64,000 bases of DNA from Pseudofrankia coriaricola (lineage in GTDB: Bacteria; Actinomycetota; Actinomycetes; Frankiales; Frankiaceae), in assembly GCF_001854805.1 (NCBI RefSeq), contig NZ_MBLO01000246.1:1-64000 (forward strand), in the 5' to 3' direction. Positions within the stretch are counted from its first letter, which is position 1; each line of letters starts with the position of its first letter. A program made the position numbers and the translations under genes. This document shows positions 8,574 to 16,617 of the stretch, piece after piece. The notes under the pieces were generated by a model. The model had not been told where the DNA came from, did no database searches, and saw only the letters and a program-made list of their open reading frames with translations.

Positions 8574-9737
8574 TCACGGCATGGATTGCAGGGGCGGGTG
8601 CTGTGTCGTTATCCCTGGTGGCTGGAGTAGCGGCGGAGGTTCGGGGCCGGGGTCCTCGGTAACGACGACGCCGGCGGCCGAGTGGTCGAAGCCAGCGGGC
8701 CAGCGAGTGTGCTCGCTGGCCACCGCGCCGGTCAGACGTGCCTGGAGAAGATCGGCCGTGCTCAGGTCGGTGCCACGCACGTCGGCCAAGCGCAGGTCGG
8801 TGTGGCGGAATACAGCGCCGTTGGCGTCGGCCTTGCGCAGGTTCGCCTCGCGCAGGTCAGCCTCGGTGAAGTCTGCGTCGCGCAGGTCGGTCTCGACCAG
8901 TCGTGCGCCCCGTAAATCGGCCAGAACGCAGCGGGCCCGGCGCAGGATCGCGGTTTTGAGGTCGGCGTGTCGCAGGTTGACCGAGACGAGGGACGCTTGC
9001 GTCAGGTTGGCATGGTAAAGGCCCGCCGCCTCCATGCAGGAACGATCGAGGTTGACCTCGGGCAGCCACAGCCCGTCGCAGTCGGCCCGTCGCAGGTCGG
9101 TGACGCTGAGGTTGACCCAGGACTGCTCCCGGCGCTGGCACAGCACCCCGAGGCCGGTCAGCGCCACCTGGGCATCGGCGGCACGGACCTCCAGCGGCGA
9201 GATGTCGTTGATAGGCACCTCCGCCGCTGGAGCTTCCGGACCGGTGGGCGGCCAGGGCAGGTGCGTACGCAGATAAGCGGCCTGGATGGAGATGACGGCC
9301 TCGCGGTCGCGGGCGGAGTGCTCCGCGATTCGCCACAGCGCGTGGAGCCCGCCGATGCGGGTTTCCAGCTTGTCACTGCCGAGCTGATCGACGGCCCGGC
9401 TGAACCGGTCGGTGACGTAGCCCTCCTGGGTGGCGCGCAAGCCGTCCTGGCTGACTCGCAGTTGCCGCCAGGTGGCGTATGCGCCGAAAAGCACGATCAT
9501 GCCGCCGACGGCCTGCAGAAGCGTCGTACGGACGTCGTTCACCGCGCTCGGCCGGTCCTGCGGAGCGACGCTCGCCCTAGCGAGATCGTGGTCGACCACC
9601 ACACCCGGCAGGACGACGAACACCGCGCCCAGAACGGCCAGCCCCGCTACTCCGGCCAGCAGGGCCGCGACCGCACGGCGCCAGACCAGCCGGTCGCGCC
9701 ACGGCCGGCGACCGCTGTCCGGCCCCCCAATCGCCAT
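8574..9737 (-). CDS. Pentapeptide-repeat membrane protein (transposon cargo)
   Basis: The 387-residue protein has two predicted membrane segments (about residues 20-50 and 70-88). A charged middle region follows, including YVTDRFSRAVDQLGSDKLETRIGGLHAL, which is a common lead-in in actinobacterial pentapeptide-repeat proteins. About 130 residues of A(D/N)Lxx repeats come next (for example LRDADFTEADLREANLRKAD) and should fold as a right-handed beta-helix. The tail is proline-rich. Members of this type have no settled function; soluble pentapeptide proteins such as MfpA protect DNA gyrase, but that should not be assumed for this membrane form. It lies between the recombinase and tnpA and is the only cargo gene of the element. 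Confidence 0.85.
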   Translation of the reverse strand: MAIGGPDSGRRPWRDRLVWRRAVAALLAGVAGLAVLGAVFVVLPGVVVDHDLARASVAPQDRPSAVNDVRTTLLQAVGGMIVLFGAYATWRQLRVSQDGLRATQEGYVTDRFSRAVDQLGSDKLETRIGGLHALWRIAEHSARDREAVISIQAAYLRTHLPWPPTGPEAPAAEVPINDISPLEVRAADAQVALTGLGVLCQRREQSWVNLSVTDLRRADCDGLWLPEVNLDRSCMEAAGLYHANLTQASLVSVNLRHADLKTAILRRARCVLADLRGARLVETDLRDADFTEADLREANLRKADANGAVFRHTDLRLADVRGTDLSTADLLQARLTGAVASEHTRWPAGFDHSAAGVVVTEDPGPEPPPLLQPPGITTQHPPLQSMP

Positions 9738-10007
9738 GGATATGGAAGTCTAGTAAGACTTTGACCGGCTCTGTGCGTGTTGTACTGGTTGGGGTTTGAG
9801 GAACATCGGAACGAAAACAATGCTAGGCCTGAGTCGGTGCTGATGGGCGGTCTGCGGGTGCATGATCGGTGGGTCTGGGCGGGTTCCGCAGAAAGTCGGT
9901 GATTATCTGCGGCAGCGTCCGCTCCGACGTCGACGAGCACGTTGCGGCGGGCAAGGTCCCGCTCCCAGGCGATACGCCGCTGACCCGGCTGCACGTCCTC
10001 GCGCAGT

Positions 10008-12968
10008 TCAGGTCGTGGGGCCGATGGCCAGGCGTGATCCCAGGTCCAGGCGGACTTCTCCGTAGGGGCGCACGTGGGACCAGAACAGCGGGGTGAGCCC
10101 ACGCCGGTCGGCGGGGGTGAGCAGGCCTGACCACTGCGGCTCGACGAGGACGTCCTGGAGCATCAGCGTGTTGACGTACACCAGCGATGCCTGGAGGATC
10201 CGCAGGCACAGCGCGGCCGTCTCGATCTCTTCACGCCCGTTGGTGGAGATCTCCCCACCCTTGCCGTAGTAGATCACCGCGTTCGCCGCGTTCCAGGACT
10301 CCACCACGTTCAGGCCCTCCTCGATCTCCCGCTGAAGGTCCCGGTCACGCAGGTAGCGGGCGAGGAAGACGGTGCGCTGAGCGCGGCCGATCTCCAGCAT
10401 CGCCTGGTAGGCGGGGTGCGAGGCAGCCCTGGTGAAACGGGACAGGATCGCCTCGGTGGAGGCGGTGCCGGTGCGGATCGCGGTGGCGTACTTGATGACC
10501 TGGTCGTAGTTGGCGTCGATCAGGTCCCAGCGGATTGGCCGGGTCAGGGCGGCTTGCAGGTTCGGGTAGGCGCCCGGGTCGCCAGCGTTCGGCCGGTACA
10601 GGCGCACCCGGTTGATCTGCTTGATCCGCGGCAGCAGGTCGACGTTCAGTAACCGGGTGATGCCGAACCCGATCTCCGACTGGCCGTGGCTGTCCACATA
10701 GTTGCCTTCGACGCTCATCGTGGTGCCATGGCGGATCGCGCCCTCGACCATCGCCGCGACCTCCGAGGCCGAGGCCCGCAGCGTCTGGGAGTGCACCACC
10801 ACCGAGCCCCGCTCGACGTGCCAGTACACCAGGATCCCCCGGCCGCCGTAGCGCGAGTGCCACTCGGTGAACAGGTTCTGGTCCCAGGAACGGAAGTGCG
10901 TGGAGTCCGAGGCCACCGCGGTCGACCCGGTGCCCCACAACCCCGTCTCTCGCTCGGCGAAGGTGGCGTTGGCGATCTCAATGGCGATCTGCCGGGCAGC
11001 CTGCAAGGTCAGGTAGCGGCGCCGGACGTAGCGGATCTCCTCTTCGGTGTGGCCGTGCTCGCCACCGGCTACCGACCGGATACCAGCGTTGGTGCCGTAG
11101 GCGTAGATCGCGAGCATCAGCCGTTCAGCCAGCACCTCGGGCGCCAGGTGCCCGCTGCCCACCACGGAGGTCACCGCCGTCAGGCAGCCGGTCCGCAGCA
11201 GGGCCTCCTTGAGCATGTCGATCAGCGGCACCGCGTTCCAGCGGCGGCCCACCTCGTTCTTGACCCGCCGCAGGTTACGCGGTTCCTCGGACGCCTCCGG
11301 CGCGGTGAATCTGATCGCCCCGGCCTTACGCTCCTTGATCTCCACCCAGCCCAGGCCCGGCAGGGCCTCATCAAGGCCGGCCAGGGCCTCGGTCATCTCC
11401 TCACGCAGGGAGGTGATGAACACCGCCGGGTCCAGCGGCTTGCGCAGTTCGTTGTAGTGCTCGACCCGGCGGGCCTCGAAGTCCGTGGGCAGGTCCTCGT
11501 CCGGGTTGCGCCAGCGGCCCGCGCCGACCACCCAGATCTCCTTGCAGCGCAGCTGCTCGCGCAACGCCTGGAAGGTGGCCACCTCGTAGACCATCCGCAC
11601 GATCCGACGCCGGCCGCGCTTGTCTGCGCGGTAGACGAGCTCCGCCCACTGCCCGGTGGTGACCCGATGCTCCGGCGCAGTTTCGCCGAGCGGGTAGTAG
11701 GTGGTGTTCCCGGCCTTCGCGTACCTCTGGACCAGGGCGAGCGCGTCGATGACCGGCCGGTACGCGGAGTTGTTGGAACGGAACTCCAGCACCTCCAGCA
11801 GCTCGATCAGACCCTTCCGGTAGTGGCTGGTGTAGGACGCCTTCAGCGTGGTCTGCACCGTGTGCCGGTACACCGGCCCCTTCGTCCGGTACTCGTGGAC
11901 CAGCTCCTTCAGCGTCTGCTCGCCTCCGCCCACGGCCGGGAAGACGACCTCGCGGACCTCACCGTCCGGTTGGGCCAGCGACGCCTCGGCGATCCGGAAC
12001 AGGATGTTCTCCTTGCCCGTCACCCGCTTGAAGGCGTTGATCAGCTCGTTGGTCACCTTCTGCTCGGCCCGGGCGCCGGTCCGATGCACTGTGGCGATGA
12101 GCAGATCCACCAGCGAGTCGGTCACCTCCCGCTCTCGCTCCACCAGCAGCGCGGACAGCAGCGTCACCGCAGCCTCCTGCGACCGCCGGCGCAGGTGCGA
12201 CGGCGACTCCACCGCAGCCCGCGCCCGCCAGGAAGCCAGCACCTGCGGTGCCACGTCGGCGAACAGCGACGCCGGCAGCCCGATCGCCCGGATCGCGGTC
12301 AGCTTGCGGATCTCCCGCAGCATCGACTCCAGGCTCACGTTCCCTGGCATCGCCTTGATTAGCGCCAGCACCGACTCGCCGTCGTCCGCGTCCTCCTCGT
12401 CCGTGTCACCGGCGGCGGCCACCAGAGTGAGGATCCGCTCTCGCACCTCCGGAACCAACCGGGCCGCGACGGTGGCGAACCAGGTCTCCTCCGCGGTGTG
12501 CAACGCGGAACGGACCATCCGCGTGATCCGGTCCGGCGCCGGGGGCTCGATGCTCTCCTCGCGGCAGTGCTTCAGCAGCTCCTCGCGCACCCGGTCCGCG
12601 TTCCGCTCGGCGTGCGCGACGTTGGTGGCCAGCCAGGCCGTCAACTTCTCCGCGTCCTGCACCGAGCACGCCCGAAACCCCAGATGCCCGCGTATCTGGG
12701 CACGGTGGTACTCGATCGTGCTCCCGACCCACTGGTAGGACTCGAACTCCGCCGCCGGCACCTCCAGCTGTCGGGCCACGAACTCGACCACCTCGTCCGG
12801 GAACTCCGCCCCACCACGGGGGAACCGGCCATGCCGAGTGAAGTACTTCAGCAGCAGCCCGAACCCCAGCCGCGTCCCACCCCGCTTACCCGCCACGAGC
12901 TCCAGCTCGTCACCGAGCACCGTCCAGTACTGGACCAGCTCATCCACGCCCACCGGCTGCCGCGCCAT
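10008..12968 (-). CDS. tnpA: Tn3-family transposase
   Basis: The 986-residue protein has normal length for a TnpA that cuts and joins the terminal repeats in replicative transposition. The N-terminal part (about 1-170) matches the DUF4158-type DNA-binding region. The C-terminal half carries the DDE catalytic domain: Asp688 in SDSTHF, a second Asp in GNYVDSHGQSEIGF near residue 762, and Glu in VESWNAANAVIYYGKGG near 890. No stop or frameshift interrupts it, so the enzyme may be active. It is transcribed away from the nearby right end toward the cargo. The ATG at 12968 is the first in-frame start and gives the expected N-terminus. Confidence 0.95.
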   Translation of the reverse strand: MARQPVGVDELVQYWTVLGDELELVAGKRGGTRLGFGLLLKYFTRHGRFPRGGAEFPDEVVEFVARQLEVPAAEFESYQWVGSTIEYHRAQIRGHLGFRACSVQDAEKLTAWLATNVAHAERNADRVREELLKHCREESIEPPAPDRITRMVRSALHTAEETWFATVAARLVPEVRERILTLVAAAGDTDEEDADDGESVLALIKAMPGNVSLESMLREIRKLTAIRAIGLPASLFADVAPQVLASWRARAAVESPSHLRRRSQEAAVTLLSALLVEREREVTDSLVDLLIATVHRTGARAEQKVTNELINAFKRVTGKENILFRIAEASLAQPDGEVREVVFPAVGGGEQTLKELVHEYRTKGPVYRHTVQTTLKASYTSHYRKGLIELLEVLEFRSNNSAYRPVIDALALVQRYAKAGNTTYYPLGETAPEHRVTTGQWAELVYRADKRGRRRIVRMVYEVATFQALREQLRCKEIWVVGAGRWRNPDEDLPTDFEARRVEHYNELRKPLDPAVFITSLREEMTEALAGLDEALPGLGWVEIKERKAGAIRFTAPEASEEPRNLRRVKNEVGRRWNAVPLIDMLKEALLRTGCLTAVTSVVGSGHLAPEVLAERLMLAIYAYGTNAGIRSVAGGEHGHTEEEIRYVRRRYLTLQAARQIAIEIANATFAERETGLWGTGSTAVASDSTHFRSWDQNLFTEWHSRYGGRGILVYWHVERGSVVVHSQTLRASASEVAAMVEGAIRHGTTMSVEGNYVDSHGQSEIGFGITRLLNVDLLPRIKQINRVRLYRPNAGDPGAYPNLQAALTRPIRWDLIDANYDQVIKYATAIRTGTASTEAILSRFTRAASHPAYQAMLEIGRAQRTVFLARYLRDRDLQREIEEGLNVVESWNAANAVIYYGKGGEISTNGREEIETAALCLRILQASLVYVNTLMLQDVLVEPQWSGLLTPADRRGLTPLFWSHVRPYGEVRLDLGSRLAIGPTT

Positions 12969-13089
12969 GGCCGCACATCATGCTCAAGTACGGCTCGTCA
13001 GCGACGACCGGGCACCAGAGCCCTGGCCCCCGTGCAGTCGCGTCAGTGAAGCACCCTCGTCGGGAACGGCCAATCCATCGAAGATCCAC

Positions 13090-13127
13090 CCCGTTTGGGG
13101 CCAGTGACACGTCCGTTAATGGCGCCC
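13090..13127 (-). repeat. Tn3-family right terminal inverted repeat
   Basis: Read on the minus strand it begins GGGCGCCATTAACGGACGTG, nearly identical to the left end. tnpA starts about 120 bp inside it. Confidence 0.9.
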
Positions 13128-13128
13128 G

Positions 13129-13133
13129 TACCT
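13129..13133. repeat. Target-site duplication TACCT, right copy
   Basis: Second copy of the 5-bp duplication. Joining the flanks after removal of one copy leaves two extra bases relative to the expected HTH codons, so the target was probably already out of frame, or the junction was altered later. Confidence 0.75.
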
Positions 13134-13256
13134 CTGTCGGAGGCGACGGTGAAGACGTATGTGAGCCGGATCCTGTCCAAGCTCTCGCTGCGCGACCGTG
13201 TCCAGGCCGTCGTCGTCGCCCACGAGACCGGCCTCGTCACCCCGAACACCCGCTGA
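13134..13256 (+). pseudogene. NarL/LuxR response regulator, 3' remnant
   Basis: The reading LSEATVKTYVSRILSKLSLR, followed by DRVQAVVVAHETGLVTPNTR and a TGA, is the recognition helix and C-terminus of the LuxR HTH domain. Its first half ends at 7261. It has no start of its own. The junction residues continue exactly where the left remnant stops (ALYL | SEATVK), which proves the two parts were one gene before transposon insertion. Confidence 0.88.
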
Positions 13257-13297
13257 CCGCCGCCGCGCCTGGCGTCGGCCCGAAGGCACACAAGATA

Positions 13298-13312
13298 GTC
13301 AACGCTGTTGAC
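13298..13312. promoter_or_regulatory. Palindrome GTCAAC-GCT-GTTGAC (site B)
   Basis: Same architecture and AAGATA flank as sites A and C. It lies 42 bp after the regulator remnant and downstream of the convergent YjbR gene. A 10-bp direct repeat AGTTGATCTA (13329-13338 and 13346-13355) follows at once. Confidence 0.5.
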
Positions 13313-13357
13313 GCGCCGGCGGCGATGAAGTTGATCTATGAGCGGAGTTGATCTACA

Positions 13358-13750
13358 TTAGGCGCCGTTGGCCCGGCCGGCGAGGTCTGGTCGCGGCACC
13401 CGCTCGGCGAGCTGGGGCGGGGCCTGGAGGCAGTAGGCGTCGGTGAGGAGCTCGCCAAGTTCCTCCCAGTCGGTCTGGCCATCAAGGACGAGGCCGACGA
13501 CGTTCTCGCCCCACGACGCCTTGAAGTACGGCGGGCCGAGGCGCTCGAACGCCATCACCTCGCCGAGCTCGGCCCGGAAGGTGATCCTGATGAGCTGGTC
13601 CTCCCCGCCGAACACGTGCGCGACCGTCGCCTGGCCGACGCGCCAGCGCACACCGGTCCAGGCGTCCTCCTCGACGCAGTCGGGGAACCCGGTCAGGAGC
13701 GCGCCAAGGCGGCTGACCATCTCGCGCGGTACGGGTGGGCGTTCCGGCAT
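13358..13750 (-). CDS. MmcQ/YjbR-family protein
   Basis: This small soluble protein of 130 residues matches the YjbR/MmcQ fold, a CyaY-like alpha/beta fold sometimes annotated as DNA-binding. The visible pattern is the N-terminal helix with the FPDCVEEDAWTGVRWRVG region, then FGGEDQLIRITFRAEL, and the C-terminal DWEELGELLTDAYCLQAPPQL helix. The biochemical role of the family is not established. The ATG at 13750 fits the family N-terminus; an in-frame ATG at 13768 would add six residues. Upstream DNA carries palindrome site C at 13938, which may be regulatory. Confidence 0.75.
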   Translation of the reverse strand: MPERPPVPREMVSRLGALLTGFPDCVEEDAWTGVRWRVGQATVAHVFGGEDQLIRITFRAELGEVMAFERLGPPYFKASWGENVVGLVLDGQTDWEELGELLTDAYCLQAPPQLAERVPRPDLAGRANGA

Positions 13751-13937
13751 GCCCGCAATGTGCCACACACCACCGACAGGTCACCCCGGCTCGCCAGGAA
13801 CGGCCGACCGTGCCGAGCTGGCGCCAGGTCCCGACGTCCCGCGTCCTGCGTCTCAGCTCCAACGACGAACGATCGAGGTCATCGGCCGACCCGGTCATGG
13901 CCCGGGCGATCTGATCACCGGCGCAACAACGAAGATA

Positions 13938-13952
13938 ATCAACGCTGTTGAC
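13938..13952. promoter_or_regulatory. Palindrome (A)TCAAC-GCT-GTTGA(C) (site C)
   Basis: Matches site B except for one base in the left arm (ATCAAC in place of GTCAAC) and keeps the AAGATA flank. It lies 188 bp upstream of the YjbR start. Confidence 0.45.
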
Positions 13953-13971
13953 GAGCAGACATCCGTCAGTT

Positions 13972-13986
13972 TGATCTTGAAGATCA
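13972..13986. promoter_or_regulatory. Palindrome TGATCT-TGA-AGATCA
   Basis: A perfect 6-bp inverted repeat with a 3-bp centre, 19 bp after site C. It has the spacing of a small dimeric regulator operator; the regulator is unknown. Confidence 0.4.
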
Positions 13987-14359
13987 GAATCGGTACATCA
14001 CCGGGGGCCGGGGGTCATCGACGACCCCGGCGACGATGGCGGCAAGATCCACTATTGGCTGTCGTGACGTGGGCGACGGTCCCGTCGGCGGGTGCTGGCT
14101 GGATCGGCATTTCCCCGGGGCTCGCGCCGCGGGACGGGGCGAGCCGGCGGCGTGGCCGGTTGGACTTTCTCGGGTGAGGCTCGGAGGGTGGGCCCGGCCG
14201 GTGGGCCGCGACAGGCCGGCCCCACTCCCCTCTACTTGACATAATGTTCCTTATCGGCGCTTGGGGGAGTGGGGGGGAACTGCTGGTGCCAGCGGGTTTT
14301 CTGCCTCTCCGACACCCGGCGGCGAGGTCTTCCACTGGTTGCCGCTGTTGGTGCCGCGT

Positions 14360-14416
14360 TTCATGATCTGGTGGAATTTTGGGGCCGCGGCTCGGACGAG
14401 CCCACCAGATCATGAA
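14360..14416. repeat. Short palindromic repeat element, copy 1
   Basis: Perfect 15-bp arms, TTCATGATCTGGTGG and its reverse complement, enclose 27 bp that include GGGGCCG. A related element lies at 56654-56728 with the same CATGATCTGGTG arms and CGGGGCCGGAGC-like interior. Two distant copies with the same arms and core suggest a REP/MITE-like family, not a terminator of a local gene. Confidence 0.6.
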
Positions 14417-14801
14417 CGGCTTGTGGGTTCGGGGCCGAGGTGCGCTGAGTTTGGTCCCTGAGCGCGGACACCTCGCCTGAGGTCAGGCGGTCAGAGTGCT
14501 CACCTGCCAGCGGCTACCGGCACCGAGCTTGCCCTGGACCGGCCCGACGCGTCCCAATAGATGGCCCGGGCATCAGGGAGGATGTCGACCACACCTGTCG
14601 GAAATCCCTCCCCACATCCGCTGCCGTGGGGTTCGTTGAATGTGGCTTCGGGGTGTGTTCCGGGGTGACGCGTGGTCTGGTAGCTGTTGTCGGGCCGTGT
14701 GCTGGTTTTGGCACCGTGCCCACGCCCACGGGCAGCGTCCCGATCGGGCGCGACGCGGTGCCTGGGAGACGCGCGTGCGTGGCGGTCGGATCTGGCGAGG
14801 G

Positions 14802-15665
14802 ATGGAGCTGGTGCGGGTGTCCGGGTCTGGCGTCGAGGTGTTGCGGTATGCGGCGTTCACGTCGTCGCCGGAGGGTGGGAACCCGGCTGGGGTGGTGTTG
14901 GACGCGGCCGGGCTGTCCGACGGGGAGATGTTGCGGATCGCGGCGGAGGTGGGCTATTCGGAGACGGCGTTCCTGGTCGCGAGGGGCGGCGGCCGGTTCG
15001 ACGTGCGGTATTTCAGCCCGCTGGTGGAGGTGCCGTTCTGCGGGCACGCGACGATCGCGTCGGCGGTGGCCTACGCGGATCGGCATGGGACAGGCGCGTT
15101 GGTGTTCGACACGGCGGCGGGGCCGGTGGAGGTCGGTACGGCCGTGACGGACGCGGGGGTGGTGGCGACGTTGACGAGCGTGCCGCCGCGGGTGGCGCCG
15201 GTGTCCGCCGGGGCGTTGTCGGAGCTGCTGGCGGCGCTGGGCTGGCGGCCGGAGGACCTCGATCCGGCCCTGCCGCCGCGGGTTGGCTATGCGGGGGCGT
15301 TTCATCCGATCGTGGCGGCGGGTTCGCGGGCGCGGCTGGCGGCGTTGGACTACGACTTCGACCGGCTGGCGGCGCTGATGGCGTCGGAGGGCTGGACGAC
15401 GGTGCAGCTTGTGTGGCGGGCGGACGCGGCGACGTTCCATGCCCGTGACCCGTTCCCGCCTGGTGGGGTGGTCGAGGATCCGGCGACGGGTGCCGCGGCG
15501 GCGGCGTTGGGTGGCTACCTGCGCGAGTTGGAGCTGGTGGTGACGCCGGCGCGGCTGACGGTCCACCAGGGGCAGGACATGGGGCGTCCGGGTGTCCTGA
15601 CGGTGGATGTTCCGGCGGCCGGTGGTGTGTCGGTCTCGGGGCCGGCTGTGGTGTTGGGCGGGTAG
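14802..15665 (+). CDS. PhzF-family isomerase-like protein
   Basis: The 287-residue protein has the two-lobed diaminopimelate-epimerase fold of PhzF enzymes. Signature stretches are EGGNPAGVVLDAAG, the putative catalytic Glu in GYSETAFLV, FSPLVEVPFCGHATIA and EDPATGAAAAALGGYL. PhzF itself isomerises a phenazine precursor, but most genome members are outside phenazine clusters and have unknown substrates. No other phenazine gene is seen here, so only the family is assigned. The ATG at 14802 follows GGCGAGGG closely and starts at the conserved N-terminal strand; the open frame further upstream lacks coding character. Confidence 0.88.
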   Translation: MELVRVSGSGVEVLRYAAFTSSPEGGNPAGVVLDAAGLSDGEMLRIAAEVGYSETAFLVARGGGRFDVRYFSPLVEVPFCGHATIASAVAYADRHGTGALVFDTAAGPVEVGTAVTDAGVVATLTSVPPRVAPVSAGALSELLAALGWRPEDLDPALPPRVGYAGAFHPIVAAGSRARLAALDYDFDRLAALMASEGWTTVQLVWRADAATFHARDPFPPGGVVEDPATGAAAAALGGYLRELELVVTPARLTVHQGQDMGRPGVLTVDVPAAGGVSVSGPAVVLGG

Positions 15666-15903
15666 TTCGCCGGTGGACCCGTGGCGGACGGGTCTCGGAC
15701 TGGCCTGTGCTGGGCGCTGCGTGGGATGGCGCGCGTGGGCTCGGGTGACGTGGTTGTGGCGTTGCCCGGGCGGGGCCCGTCAGGGGCTGGCGGTGGCGGC
15801 ACGCAGTTCGGCGGTCCGGCTTTTGATACTCCCCCGGCGGGTTTGGGACTCGCCGGGGAGCGCCGGGTGCCGGGTTCGGACGGGGTCGCGGGTGGCTGTG
15901 GGG

Positions 15904-16548
15904 TCAGCGAATGCCGTGGATGGCGGTGGCCGAGGGTGGTGTGGGGATGCCGGGGCGCAGGTCGGGGGCGTCGAGGACGGTGAGGGGTGGGGTGCCGAGG
16001 CGGACCTGGCCGGCCCAGGCGGGTCCGGCCACGTCGTCGGCGGGGTCGTGGGGCCAGTCGTCGAGGACGCGTATCGACCACTGCCGGATCGGCATCGCGA
16101 GGAGCAGGGTGGCGGCGAGTTCTCTGGCGGTGGGGCGGCGCAGTTCGGCGACGCGGCCGGGGGCGATCCGGTCGGTGAGGATGTCGAGGGCGGTCTCCTT
16201 GTCGGTGCCGGTGAGCGGGGTGAAGGTGCCGAACAGGACGGCGCTGCGGTAGAGGAGCGCCGACTCGAAGGCGGAGCGGGCGATGAGGACGCCGTCGATG
16301 GCGGCGATGGAGACCGACACCGGCTGGCCGGTGGCGATGGCGCGCAGCCAGCGGGACCCGGTGGAGCCGTGGATGAGGAGCTGGTCGTCCCAGCGGACGA
16401 CGGCGGTCGGCAGGACGACGGGGTGATCGTCGTCGACGAAACCGACGTGGCCTAGAACGGTGGAGGCGAGCAGCCGGTCGAGGTCGGCTCGGTTGTGGGA
16501 CATCAGCTCGGGCAGGCGGGTGGCCTCGGTCCGTGGCATGGCGGCCAC
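15904..16548 (-). CDS. PNPOx-like flavin-binding family protein
   Basis: The 214-residue protein belongs to the split-barrel flavin-binding proteins related to pyridoxamine 5'-phosphate oxidase. Family features are the N-terminal LDRLLASTVLGHVGFVDDDH, PVVLPTAVVRWDDQLLIHGS, SRWLRAIATGQPVSVSIAA, and the helix-strand pair SALLYRSAVLFGTFTPL. The long C-terminus with the QWSIRVLDDWPHDP region matches the subgroup often annotated as nitroimidazole-resistance-like or general FMN-binding. The substrate is unknown. The second ATG at 16539 is an alternative start. It is convergent with phzF. Confidence 0.82.
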   Translation of the reverse strand: MAAMPRTEATRLPELMSHNRADLDRLLASTVLGHVGFVDDDHPVVLPTAVVRWDDQLLIHGSTGSRWLRAIATGQPVSVSIAAIDGVLIARSAFESALLYRSAVLFGTFTPLTGTDKETALDILTDRIAPGRVAELRRPTARELAATLLLAMPIRQWSIRVLDDWPHDPADDVAGPAWAGQVRLGTPPLTVLDAPDLRPGIPTPPSATAIHGIR

Positions 16549-16617
16549 TGTATGGACCGGTCCCCCGGCGGGATGGCCGCCTTGTCCGGGGAACCGGTTC
16601 CTGGGGGCGGGCCGTGG

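Larger units (their letters stand above)
7262..13128. mobile_element. Complete Tn3-family transposon with tyrosine recombinase
   Basis: The element is about 5.87 kb, bounded by near-identical inverted ends (GGGTGCCATTAACG... left, GGGCGCCATTAACG... right) and flanked by TACCT. All three genes run on the minus strand: tnpA (10008-12968), a pentapeptide-repeat membrane protein (8574-9737) and a tyrosine recombinase (7313-8287). This is the Tn3-subgroup plan in which a TnpI-like tyrosine recombinase, not a serine resolvase, resolves cointegrates. A candidate recombination site lies at 8281-8385. Both ends, the duplication and an intact full-length tnpA suggest a recent and possibly still mobile insertion. 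No antibiotic or metal resistance cargo is seen. Confidence 0.93.
13769..14801. other. Gene-poor region with clustered palindromes
   Basis: About 1 kb between divergent YjbR and PhzF genes without a convincing gene; frames here are Arg/Pro-rich shadows. It contains palindrome site C (13938), a TGATCT palindrome (13972), an AT-richer island around 14232-14255 and a 57-bp hairpin repeat (14360-14416). Such density of symmetric sites suggests regulatory or repeat-derived DNA. Confidence 0.5.

Noticed and set aside
9738-10007. Possible gene fragment between tnpA and the pentapeptide gene
   Set aside because: Frames on both strands are short and unlike any family I know; it is probably the promoter region of the pentapeptide gene.
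14228-14256. AT-richer string CTTGACATAATGTTCCTTAT resembling a recombination or IS end
   Set aside because: Only one copy was found and no partner repeat or recombinase is adjacent.
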